Assembly (NCBI GenBank): GCA_964443885.1 | Contig: CAYUES010000039.1 | Location: 1 to 9,379 of the forward strand | Length of the DNA: 9,379 nucleotides | Reading direction: 5' to 3' | Source of the DNA: OMIS01 sp964443885 | GTDB lineage: Bacteria; Patescibacteriota; Microgenomatia; UBA1400; PJMF01 | Part shown: positions 1 to 6,658 of the stretch, one piece after another | Position numbering within the stretch: position 1 is the first letter of the stretch | How the letters are laid out: every line of letters begins with the position of its first letter | Position numbers and translations under genes: made by a program | The notes under the pieces: model-generated | Databases searched by the model: none | What the model was told of the DNA's origin: nothing | Seen by the model: the letters and a program-made list of their open reading frames with translations, nothing else

Positions 1-1191
1 GGCATCAAAGGCATAGGCCAGCGCCTCCGGCGACCAGCCAGCAGCCACCAGCCAGCAGCCACCAGCGAGGAGTTCTGGGCCCTCAACGACGTTTCCTTCG
101 AAGTGAAACAGGGCGAACGGGTCGGCATTATTGGGCGCAACGGCGCCGGCAAGTCGACGCTGCTCAAGATCCTGAGCCGGATTACCGAGCCGACCAAGGG
201 GCGCATCCACATCAAGGGGCGAGTGGCCAGTTTGCTGGAAGTAGGAACGGGCTTTCACCCCGAGTTGACGGGACGCGAGAATATTTCCCTAAACGGCGCG
301 ATTTTGGGCATGAGCCGCGAAGAGATCCGCCGCAAGTTTGATGAGATTGTGGCCTTTGCCGAGGTGGAAACGTTTCTGGATACGCCGGTGAAGCGCTATT
401 CGAGTGGGATGTATGTGCGGCTGGCCTTTGCGGTGGCAGCGCATTTGGAGCCAGAAATTTTGGTGGTGGATGAGGTATTAGCAGTAGGCGATGCAGAGTT
501 CCAAAAAAAATGCTTAGGTAAGATGGAAGATGTAAGTAAAGAAGGTAGAACTATTCTCTTCGTCAGTCATAATATGGGTGTTATTACACAACTATGCACA
601 GAAGGAATTTATCTTAAAAATGGTCAGATTACCCATAATGGCCATATCGAATCCATAGTGGCAAAATACTTATCAATAGGACAAAGTAATAGCAGAATTG
701 TGCTAGAAGAAATCTTATCAAAATATAAAAAGGTTTTTTTTCGCGAAGTAGCAATCCTGAACAGTAAAGGTTTATTAACAGCAGAAATAGACGTACGCAA
801 TTCATTTCTCATATTGCTTGAGTATGAAATTATTGAATCTGTATCTGATCTAGAGATTACAATTCAGGTACATACTAGTGATGGCAGAGTTTTATTCTCT
901 TCCAACCGTTCGCATAATGTTGACGAGAGAATAATTGATAATAGTATAGGTATATACAAAATGTATATACGCGTACCTGGTATGTTCTTAATGCCTAATA
1001 CTTACTTACTTACTGTTGGAGCACACCAATTTATGACAGAGATATATGACGTTCATGAACATATATTAAATTTTTCAATTGTAGAAACAGGCTCACAATT
1101 TGCTAAGTACGGGAATCCTAACCAGATCGGAATAGTAATCCCTCAATTAACTTGGACCTATGACTTACCTTCAGATGGTTATTCTTTATAG
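1..1191 (+). CDS. wzt: ABC transporter ATPase for polysaccharide export (Wzt type), 5' end outside window
   Basis: This is the nucleotide-binding subunit of an ABC exporter that moves undecaprenyl-linked glycan across the inner membrane with a Wzm permease. The frame is open from base 1 (396 codons). A GTG at 103 is not the start, because conserved ABC sequence (FWALNDVSFEV) lies in frame upstream of it. Counting from base 1, Walker A (GRNGAGKST) is at residues 45-53, the YSSGM signature at 133-137, Walker B and D-loop (ILVVDEVLAVGD) at 153-164, and the switch His at 190. Residues after about 235 form a beta-rich C-terminal extension, as in Wzt proteins whose extra domain binds the cognate O-antigen; this region is divergent, so that part is inferred from length and position. 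GC falls from about 59% (1-480) to about 35% (481-720), so the gene looks chimeric. The next gene starts 9 bases after the stop. A simpler TagH-like exporter ATPase is the alternative. Confidence 0.93.
   Translation, partial: GIKGIGQRLRRPASSHQPAATSEEFWALNDVSFEVKQGERVGIIGRNGAGKSTLLKILSRITEPTKGRIHIKGRVASLLEVGTGFHPELTGRENISLNGAILGMSREEIRRKFDEIVAFAEVETFLDTPVKRYSSGMYVRLAFAVAAHLEPEILVVDEVLAVGDAEFQKKCLGKMEDVSKEGRTILFVSHNMGVITQLCTEGIYLKNGQITHNGHIESIVAKYLSIGQSNSRIVLEEILSKYKKVFFREVAILNSKGLLTAEIDVRNSFLILLEYEIIESVSDLEITIQVHTSDGRVLFSSNRSHNVDERIIDNSIGIYKMYIRVPGMFLMPNTYLLTVGAHQFMTEIYDVHEHILNFSIVETGSQFAKYGNPNQIGIVIPQLTWTYDLPSDGYSL
32..66 (+). repeat. Heptanucleotide tandem repeat in wzt linker
   Basis: Five consecutive 7-mers of the pattern CANCAGC (first copy GACCAGC) lie head to tail. 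Seen another way, the 14-mer AGCCAGCAGCCACC is repeated exactly twice (36-49 and 50-63). The repeat sits in the poorly conserved linker before the ABC domain and is translated as a Ser/His/Pro/Ala-rich stretch. Seven is not a multiple of three, so gain or loss of one unit would shift the reading frame. Confidence 0.8.
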
Positions 1192-1200
1192 ATAGTAACT

Positions 1201-1815
1201 ATGTTTAATATTTCACAGATCAAAGCATCGATTTTTCATAATATTTTCATGTATCCTATGATGCTGAAGTACAACTTACTATCAAACATACAATTTTGTT
1301 ATGGTAAACCTAAAAAAAACCAACCAATACTAATGCTTGGAAAAGGTTCGATACATTTTGGAAAAGGTGTGATAATTGGCACAAAAATTTCACCATTCCT
1401 TTACAGCAATTATACATTTTTGAACGCAAGAAACAAACATACAGAAATATATTTTGATGATGGAGTGTGGACAAATAACAATTTATCAATCCTTTGTGAA
1501 GGTGAAGGCGTTTATATTGGTAGACACACTTTGATTGGAATAAATGTCGAAATATATGACAGTGACTTTCATGAACTTTCTCCGGCGAAAAGAAAGCTCG
1601 GCTCAGCAAAGACTGCTAAAGTAAATATAGAAGAAAATGTATGGTTGGGATCCAATGTCAAGGTTTTAAAGGGTGTTACAATTGGTCGTAATAGTATAAT
1701 TGCTAATGGTTCTATTGTCACCAAATCAATTCCCGAAAATGTGCTTGCAGCTGGTACACCAGCCGAAATCAAAAAATATGAGATCGATAAAATCTTGGGC
1801 AAAAATGCTCTTTAA
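1201..1815 (+). CDS. Left-handed beta-helix acyltransferase (WbbJ/maltose O-acetyltransferase type)
   Basis: This 204-residue protein probably transfers an acetyl or other acyl group from acyl-CoA to a sugar of the polysaccharide or to a nucleotide sugar in the cytoplasm. It shows imperfect hexapeptide repeats (V/I-G-x-x-x-x) from about residue 46 onward. The acceptor-site motif DSDFH is at 120-124, with His124 the likely catalytic base. A typical C-terminal coil (VWLGSN 147-152, then AAGTPA at 183-188) closes the fold. The N-terminal 40 residues are extra and not repeat-like. The ATG is 9 bases after the wzt stop, with no clear Shine-Dalgarno, so it is probably read by coupling to wzt. GC is about 29% in the first 240 bases, among the lowest in the window, which suggests a foreign origin. 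Whether it is an O- or N-acyltransferase, and its acceptor, cannot be told from sequence. Confidence 0.88.
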   Translation: MFNISQIKASIFHNIFMYPMMLKYNLLSNIQFCYGKPKKNQPILMLGKGSIHFGKGVIIGTKISPFLYSNYTFLNARNKHTEIYFDDGVWTNNNLSILCEGEGVYIGRHTLIGINVEIYDSDFHELSPAKRKLGSAKTAKVNIEENVWLGSNVKVLKGVTIGRNSIIANGSIVTKSIPENVLAAGTPAEIKKYEIDKILGKNAL

Positions 1816-2365
1816 AAACACCAAAACTCCAGATAATGATTATTGTTGTATTTTGCACGAAAGCAGTCAAATCTATGCTAAGGCAAGAATTTGGAATACT
1901 TCAAACATCAAAGAAAATATTGTGATTGGCAAACACACACATATAGCAGGCACTCTATGTGTATGGGAAAATTGTGGAAAAATTGAAATTGGAGATTATT
2001 GTTTTGTAGGAGAAAACACAAGGATATATTCAGCAATTAATATAAGGATAGGTGACAGAGTCCAAATTGCGCATAACTGTAATATATTTGACAACAATAT
2101 TCATTCCATCGATCCTCATGAACGTCATTTAGAATACATTCAAAATACAACTAAAGGTTTTTATAAATTATTTGGGTTAAATGAAAAAGAAATTATTATT
2201 AAAAATGATGCATGGATCGGCACGAATTCTATTATATTGAAAGGCGTGACAATTGGTGAAGCTTCAATTATTGCAGCAGGTAGTGTTGTTGTAAAGAATG
2301 TGCCAGATTACACGATTGTTGGTGGTAATCCTGCACGGCAAATCAAAGTTATTGAGAAAAGATAG
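1805..2365 (+). CDS. Second hexapeptide-repeat acyltransferase (CatB/WbbJ-like)
   Basis: This 186-residue left-handed beta-helix acyltransferase follows another of the same superfamily. Repeats such as IVIGKHTHIAG (39-49), KIEIGDYCFVG (59-69) and IRIGDRVQIAH (80-90) are clear. The DNNIH motif at 96-100 supplies the probable catalytic His100, and the C-terminal coil carries AWIGTNS (136-142) and VGGNPA (172-177). I chose the ATG at 1805, which overlaps the end of the previous gene by 11 bases. The frame is open back to 1700, but those residues are out-of-frame reading of the previous gene and do not look like this family; an ATG at 1778 is the other option. There is no good ribosome binding site, so termination-reinitiation is likely. 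GC is about 32%. The protein is too different from the upstream one to be a recent tandem copy; the two probably act on different positions or sugars. Confidence 0.87.
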   Translation: MLFKNTKTPDNDYCCILHESSQIYAKARIWNTSNIKENIVIGKHTHIAGTLCVWENCGKIEIGDYCFVGENTRIYSAINIRIGDRVQIAHNCNIFDNNIHSIDPHERHLEYIQNTTKGFYKLFGLNEKEIIIKNDAWIGTNSIILKGVTIGEASIIAAGSVVVKNVPDYTIVGGNPARQIKVIEKR

Positions 2366-2385
2366 TGTTAATTTTTGATGCATTA

Positions 2386-2457
2386 GAGCCCAAACCTTGG
2401 CCATGACTAAACCATTCCGGCCGGAAACTTGGGCACCGTTCTGCAAGATCCTTGGCA
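2386..2457. other. GC-rich non-coding island with inverted repeats
   Basis: The gap between the second acyltransferase and the methyltransferase (2366-2532) contains a 72-base island of about 56% GC between AT-rich flanks. Inside it are a perfect 12-base palindrome, an outer inverted pair GCCCAA (2388-2393) / TTGGGC (2429-2434), and the heptamer CCTTGGC twice. No + strand gene is present. On the minus strand a frame of 47 codons (2492 down to 2352) is free of stops and reads plausibly as protein, but it has no ATG start and no family I can name. It may be a remnant of an older gene, a small repeat element or a recombination scar. Confidence 0.45.
2415..2426. repeat. Perfect 12-base palindrome TTCCGGCCGGAA
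   Basis: The 12 bases equal their own reverse complement and sit at the centre of the GC-rich intergenic island. This could be a protein-binding site, a small hairpin stem or chance. It is not followed by a T-run, so it is not a terminator. Confidence 0.4.
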
Positions 2458-2520
2458 ATTTTTATATCTAAGCCAAACAAATATCGAGTTTCTTAGCAGA
2501 ATTATCTATCGAGGTAAATT

Positions 2521-2526
2521 GAGGAG
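2521..2526 (+). promoter_or_regulatory. Ribosome binding site that fixes a TTG start
   Basis: GAGGAG lies 6 bases before the TTG at 2533. An in-frame TAA at 2527-2529 rules out any start further upstream, and no Met codon follows until well past the SAM-binding motif, so this site decides the start. Confidence 0.85.
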
Positions 2527-2532
2527 TAAATA

Positions 2533-3399
2533 TTGTCTGACGAGAAGGTTTTTCTCAATCTAGGTTGTGGCAATAGATATCATCCAGAGTGGATCAATAT
2601 TGACTTAAATCCAAGTGCACCAGAAGTGATCCAACATGATCTTAGTCGTGGTATTCCACTTCCTGATGCAACTTGCGACGTTGTTTATCATGCCGCTGTT
2701 TTAGAACATATAAGACGTTCAGATGCAGAACTATTTTTGGCAGAGTGTTTTCGAGTACTAAAACCAGGTGGAATCATACGTGTAGGTGTACCTGATTTAG
2801 AAAAAATTTGTCAATTATATTTATCCAAGTTGACCGCTGTATTGAATGGTGATCAAGAAGCCGCTTATGATTATGAATGGATAATGATAGAACTGTATGA
2901 CCAAACAGTTCGCGAAAAGACAGGCGGTAGAATGGTAGATTACTTGAGGCAGAATCCGCTTCTCAATGAGTCGTTTATTTACGAGCGAATCGGCGAAGAA
3001 GGACATCAGTTAGTGAGGTCATTGCGCAATTCGCGCCCATCAAATAGGCGTTCTAGGTTAGGTTTATTACGAAGACTTCAACGTAGATTATACAGTTTAC
3101 CTCATAGGCTAAAATGTCGTATAGCAGAACTTTTGTTAGGGAGAGAAGATAGAAAAGCATTAATGATTGGACGTTTTCGCTTGTCAGGTGAAATTCATCA
3201 ATATATGTACGATCGCTACTCTCTTGGTCAGATGTTATGTCAAGTTGGTTTTTGTAATCCACAAGTAAAGGATGCATATGCTAGTACAATACCTAACTGG
3301 ACAAGTTTTCATCTTGATACACTACCTAACGGGCAAGTGATAAAACCAGACTTATTTTTTACCGAAGCAATCAAGCCAGGATTTGTAATATATGAGTAA
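2533..3399 (+). CDS. Class I SAM-dependent methyltransferase
   Basis: This 288-residue protein is a Rossmann-fold methyltransferase, probably methylating a sugar of the glycan or its nucleotide-sugar precursor in the cytoplasm. SAM motif I is LNLGCGN (9-14 core), the acidic ribose-binding residue is Asp24 in INIDLN, the next strand has HDLS (35-38), and VLEHI (56-60) with RVLKPGG (74-80) completes the Methyltransf_11-like core. The core ends near residue 90. It is followed by a long extension with an Arg-rich stretch (162-187, about ten Arg) and a C-terminal YDRYSLGQMLCQVGF block (226-240), which closes the fold. Such C-terminal blocks are common in methyltransferases of polysaccharide loci. 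It starts at TTG with a strong GAGGAG site, and its stop overlaps the next gene by 8 bases. GC is about 38%. The methyl acceptor is unknown. Confidence 0.88.
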   Translation: MSDEKVFLNLGCGNRYHPEWINIDLNPSAPEVIQHDLSRGIPLPDATCDVVYHAAVLEHIRRSDAELFLAECFRVLKPGGIIRVGVPDLEKICQLYLSKLTAVLNGDQEAAYDYEWIMIELYDQTVREKTGGRMVDYLRQNPLLNESFIYERIGEEGHQLVRSLRNSRPSNRRSRLGLLRRLQRRLYSLPHRLKCRIAELLLGREDRKALMIGRFRLSGEIHQYMYDRYSLGQMLCQVGFCNPQVKDAYASTIPNWTSFHLDTLPNGQVIKPDLFFTEAIKPGFVIYE

Positions 3400-4381
3400 T
3401 AATATTAATTTCACCGCAAAAAAAGTTCTTATTACTGGTGGATTAGGATTTATTGGCGCTAATTTAGCTCATCGACTAGTTAAGCAAGGTGCATATGTCA
3501 CCTTAGTTGACAGTTTAATTCCTGAATATGGTGGTAACTTATTTAATATCTTCGAAATTGAAAACAAAGTACAGGTGAATATATCTGATGTACGTGATAT
3601 ACATAGTATGCGCCATCTGATTGCAAACAAAGATTATCTCTTTAACCTAGCGGGGCAAACAAGTCACATGGATTCAATGCAAGATCCCTATACAGACTTG
3701 GAGATCAACTGTCGAGCACAACTTTCTATTCTTGAAACATGCCGAAAATACAATTCCGAAATAAAAATTATCTTTGCTAGCACAAGACAAATTTATGGTA
3801 AGCCGGATTACCTACCTGTTGATGAAAAACATCTATTGCGTCCAGTAGATGTAAATGGAATTAACAAAATGGCAGGAGAGTGGTATCACATTCTTTATAA
3901 CAATGTTTATGGTATCCGTACTTGTGCCTTACGTCTAACTAATACAATTGGTCCAAGGATGCGGATTAAAGATGCCCGTCAAACCTTTCTTGGCATTTGG
4001 ATAAAGCTTTTATTAGAAGGAAAACCCTTCGAAGTTTGGGGAGGAGAGCAATTACGTGATTTTACCTATGTCGATGATGTCGTAACAGCTTTTCTGCTAG
4101 CAGCAACAAGTGAAGAATCGAATGGCAAAGTCTTCAATATTGGAAGTGATAGCTTAATCAGTTTGAAAGATTTAGCAGATTTGTTAATCACTGTAAATGG
4201 GGGGGGGGAGTACATAACACGTACTTTCCCAGCAGACCGAAAACGTATTGACATAGGTGATTACTATGCAGATGATCGGCTCATTCGTTCGACCCTTGAC
4301 TGGCAACCTCGTATCCCACTGAATGAAGGCATAGGCAGAATTTTAGCTTTTTATAAAGAAAATTTAAGATATTACTTATGA
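3392..4381 (+). CDS. NAD-dependent epimerase/dehydratase (extended SDR) with atypical active site
   Basis: This 329-residue extended SDR should act on a nucleotide-linked sugar (4-epimerisation, 4,6-dehydration or reduction). The NAD-binding GGLGFIG is at 16-22, Asp40 ends the second strand, NLAGQTSH (85-92) follows, and LRDFTYVDDV (221-230) is the usual substrate-domain motif. The Ser/Thr region reads ASTRQIYGK (129-137). Where the family has YxxxK, this protein has N155-G-I-N-K159, so the catalytic Tyr is replaced by Asn while Lys is kept. I recall SDRs in similar loci with this VNGINK sequence, so it may define a subfamily, but that is memory and not a search result. Codons 270-272 lie in a run of ten G (4199-4208). 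The gene overlaps its upstream neighbour by 8 bases and the aminotransferase by 4, which suggests a coupled step in one sugar pathway. The exact reaction is not assignable. Confidence 0.88.
   Translation: MSNNINFTAKKVLITGGLGFIGANLAHRLVKQGAYVTLVDSLIPEYGGNLFNIFEIENKVQVNISDVRDIHSMRHLIANKDYLFNLAGQTSHMDSMQDPYTDLEINCRAQLSILETCRKYNSEIKIIFASTRQIYGKPDYLPVDEKHLLRPVDVNGINKMAGEWYHILYNNVYGIRTCALRLTNTIGPRMRIKDARQTFLGIWIKLLLEGKPFEVWGGEQLRDFTYVDDVVTAFLLAATSEESNGKVFNIGSDSLISLKDLADLLITVNGGGEYITRTFPADRKRIDIGDYYADDRLIRSTLDWQPRIPLNEGIGRILAFYKENLRYYL
4199..4208 (+). repeat. Homopolymeric G10 tract inside the SDR gene
   Basis: Ten consecutive G encode three GGG glycines plus the first base of the following Glu codon. 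With ten G the frame continues into normal SDR C-terminal sequence (FPADRKRIDIGDYY), so this is the ON length. Loss of one G gives a TAA two codons after the tract; gain of one G gives a TGA about 14 codons after it. Both remove roughly the last 55-60 residues. Confidence 0.9.
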
Positions 4382-5517
4382 ATGTTTCTATCTCGCAAAC
4401 CGATCCAAAAGCAAATTATCTCGCGCATAAAGTAGGGATTGATCAAGCGATTTCCAGAGTTCTTGAAAGTGGTTGGTATATCCTTGGTCAGGAAGTGACC
4501 GCATTTGAGACAGAATTTGCGGCATACATTGGGGTTAAACACGGTGTTGGTGTCGCCAATGGGACTGATGCACTAGAAATTGCTTTGCGAGCTTATGATA
4601 TTGGTCCAGGTGACGCAGTCTTCACAGTTTCACATACGGCCGTAGCTACAGTTGCTGCCATTGAACTCGTGGGGGCAACACCCATTTTTGTTGATGTTGA
4701 CCCAGTGACTTATACGATGGCACCAAACTCGTTAGAAAATGCTATACGAGTAGTCACTGCAGAAGCATCGATGTCTAGACTGCGTCCCCGCGCTATATTG
4801 CCTGTCCATCTATATGGACATCCAGCCAATTTGTCCGATATTCTTGACCTTGCACAACGTTATGATCTACCTATTATTGAAGATTGCTCGCAAGCCCATG
4901 GTGCAGCAGTGAACAATTTAAAGGTAGGTTGTTGGGGGCAGTTGGCTGTTTTCAGCCTCTACCCAACAAAAAATCTAGGAGCACTAGGTGATGGGGGTAT
5001 CATCATATCAGATGATGATATATTAGCCCCAAAAATTCGATCATTGAGAGAATATGGCTGGCGCGAGCGCTATATAAGTGCTATACCGGGCTTAAATTCT
5101 CGGCTAGATGAACTTCAGGCGGCTATTCTAAGAGTGAAACTTCAATATCTTGATGAAGAAAATGGCCGACGCGCTCAGTTAGCACAACTTTATACAGACA
5201 AATTAGCTAACACGAAACTGCAACTACCGGAAACGAAAAGTAATACAAAACATGTCTTCCACCAGTATGTCATTCGAACAAACAAACGTGATGAGCTGAG
5301 AACATATCTACGACAGCAAGGCATTGGAACACTTATTCATTACCCTATACCTGTTCATATGCAACCTGCATACCAGCAACGCATTCCCATTGTTGTTGAC
5401 TTGTCAAAAACAGAAGAAATTGCAAAACAGGTTCTAAGTTTGCCTATATACCCTGAACTTAGGCACGATCAGGTAGAGATTGTCTGTCAACATATTAAGA
5501 ATTGGTGTAACAGCTAA
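4378..5517 (+). CDS. DegT/DnrJ/EryC1/StrS family PLP sugar aminotransferase
   Basis: This 379-residue fold-type I PLP enzyme transfers an amino group, usually from glutamate, to a keto group on a nucleotide-linked hexose. The phosphate-binding NGTDALEIAL is at 61-70, the PLP-ring region IIEDCSQAHGA at 166-176 (Asp169), and the Schiff-base Lys198 lies in SLYPTKNLGALGDGG (193-207). GLNSRLDELQAA (238-249) and IHYPIPVH (320-327) are also family hallmarks. Length is normal. The ATG overlaps the SDR stop as ATGA, so translation is tightly coupled and the SDR is the obvious candidate to supply its keto-sugar. The proteins most like it by eye are the FdtB/QdtB-type 3-aminotransferases, but no FdtA-type ketoisomerase is in view, so the position of amination (C3 or C4) is open. 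One of the two upstream acyltransferases could N-acylate its product. Confidence 0.93.
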   Translation: MNVSISQTDPKANYLAHKVGIDQAISRVLESGWYILGQEVTAFETEFAAYIGVKHGVGVANGTDALEIALRAYDIGPGDAVFTVSHTAVATVAAIELVGATPIFVDVDPVTYTMAPNSLENAIRVVTAEASMSRLRPRAILPVHLYGHPANLSDILDLAQRYDLPIIEDCSQAHGAAVNNLKVGCWGQLAVFSLYPTKNLGALGDGGIIISDDDILAPKIRSLREYGWRERYISAIPGLNSRLDELQAAILRVKLQYLDEENGRRAQLAQLYTDKLANTKLQLPETKSNTKHVFHQYVIRTNKRDELRTYLRQQGIGTLIHYPIPVHMQPAYQQRIPIVVDLSKTEEIAKQVLSLPIYPELRHDQVEIVCQHIKNWCNS

Positions 5518-5541
5518 GTAACTCACCGGTTAAGTAAAATT

Positions 5542-6594
5542 ATGTATCACTTTTGCACTTATTTTGATCGACATTACCTACCTAGAGGCTTGGCTTTGTA
5601 TCATTCACTCATGTGTTACGCCAAGCCATTTACACTCTATGTACTTTGTTTTGACAAAGAGACATATACATATCTTTCTAGCCATGCATTTCCCAATTTA
5701 ATACCGGTTGCGCTGGAAACCTTTGAGGATGGCGATTTGGCACTTCTAGAAGCTAAACAGAATCGAACACGACTTGAATACTACTATACTTGCTCACCAT
5801 CATGGCCCCTCTATCTTCTGAAGCAGCTTCCAAGCATAGATATTATTACATACATTGACTCTGACCTTTTCTTTTTTTCTAGCCCTGAGCCTATTTATTC
5901 AGAACTAGGTAAAAATTCGATTTTGATTATTCCTCATCGTTTTTATAACGCGCATGAAGAGGAATTAGTGGGACGCTATAATGTCGGATATTTATCATTT
6001 CGCAACAATACAATTGGAAGAGAATGCCTTAACTGGTGGCGAGATCGTTGTTTGGAATGGTGCTATGATCGCCATGAAGATGGCAAGTTTGCCGATCAAA
6101 AATATCTAAATGAATGGCCTGAGCGCTTTAAAGAGGTAGTTGTATTACAAAATAAAGGTGCTGGTCTAGCTCCCTGGAATGTACCAAACCACCAAATTCG
6201 AGAAGATAAAGATTTAGTGAAAGTTGACTCTGATCCTCTCGTTTTTTACCATTTTCATGGAGTTAAGGTAATCAAACCCTTCCTATTTAACCTTCATTTC
6301 TATAAAGGTAAAGTAATACGAAAAAAAGTTTTCATACCGTACTTGCACCTCTTACAAGACATAATTCAAGAAACAGGGTCTAATTCTCTGAATACTCTCA
6401 GAGATCAGAAAAGGCAACTTACCTGGCAGGATTGGGTTAGACTATTTCTGTACAATAAGCCTGTAATTGTAGTAGGTCCTTTTATTGCAGAAATTCATTT
6501 AAATTCTCTCCTTTGCATGTTATTTTACCCTTTTTTGGAAATTAGAAGATTGTGGGTAAGGTATACTCAATCCCAAGTAGTAAAGCCTGTATAG
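5542..6594 (+). CDS. Glycosyltransferase with DxD motif (GT-A, GT8-like)
   Basis: This 350-residue protein looks like a retaining GT-A glycosyltransferase adding one sugar to the growing lipid-linked glycan at the cytoplasmic face. The N-terminus (FCTYFDRHYLPRGLALYHSL, 4-23) is the first strand and helix of the nucleotide-sugar domain. The metal-binding DSD is at 106-108 in YIDSDLFFF. Later conserved elements are RYNVGYLSF (145-153), ADQKYLNEW (184-192), GLAPWN (208-213) and YHFHG (236-240). There is no signal peptide; the C-terminal 60 residues are rich in aromatic and hydrophobic residues, including a stretch around 305-332 that may touch the membrane. It begins 24 bases after the aminotransferase stop without a clear Shine-Dalgarno. 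GC is about 41% in the middle and about 35% at the end. It is the only glycosyltransferase in the window. Donor and acceptor are unknown. Confidence 0.83.
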   Translation: MYHFCTYFDRHYLPRGLALYHSLMCYAKPFTLYVLCFDKETYTYLSSHAFPNLIPVALETFEDGDLALLEAKQNRTRLEYYYTCSPSWPLYLLKQLPSIDIITYIDSDLFFFSSPEPIYSELGKNSILIIPHRFYNAHEEELVGRYNVGYLSFRNNTIGRECLNWWRDRCLEWCYDRHEDGKFADQKYLNEWPERFKEVVVLQNKGAGLAPWNVPNHQIREDKDLVKVDSDPLVFYHFHGVKVIKPFLFNLHFYKGKVIRKKVFIPYLHLLQDIIQETGSNSLNTLRDQKRQLTWQDWVRLFLYNKPVIVVGPFIAEIHLNSLLCMLFYPFLEIRRLWVRYTQSQVVKPV

Positions 6595-6648
6595 TTGTGA
6601 ATGAGTGAATGCTGCTTGCTACGCTTATACTTGATAATACATTCAATT

Positions 6649-6652
6649 GAGG
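6649..6652 (+). promoter_or_regulatory. Ribosome binding site GAGG for second SDR
   Basis: GAGG (in TTGAGG) lies 6 bases before the ATG at 6659. With the 64-base gap before this gene it indicates independent translation initiation, unlike the overlapping genes upstream. Confidence 0.75.
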
Positions 6653-6658
6653 TAATCT

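Noticed and set aside
103..105. GTG at 103 as the start of the ABC ATPase
   Set aside because: Conserved ABC sequence lies in frame upstream to the window edge, so the gene starts outside the window.
503..510. A8 tract in wzt, with T8 at 734-741 and A8 at 1312-1319, as slippage sites
   Set aside because: Runs of eight A or T are expected about once or more by chance in a 9 kb sequence this AT-rich; the reading frames are intact.
1310..1802. Minus-strand open frames opposite the first acyltransferase
   Set aside because: They are antiparallel to a gene with clear motifs, have no recognisable domain and no ribosome binding site.
1700..1804. Upstream extension of the second acyltransferase frame
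   Set aside because: It lies wholly inside the first acyltransferase in another frame and does not resemble the family; ATG 1805 gives a normal N-terminus.
5518..5541. ACCGGT palindrome in the gap before the glycosyltransferase
   Set aside because: Six bases is too short to separate from chance and no other signal accompanies it.
6595..6658. Promoter before the second SDR (GATAAT at 6633-6638)
   Set aside because: The -10-like box is good, but no acceptable -35 box lies at 15-19 bases spacing.
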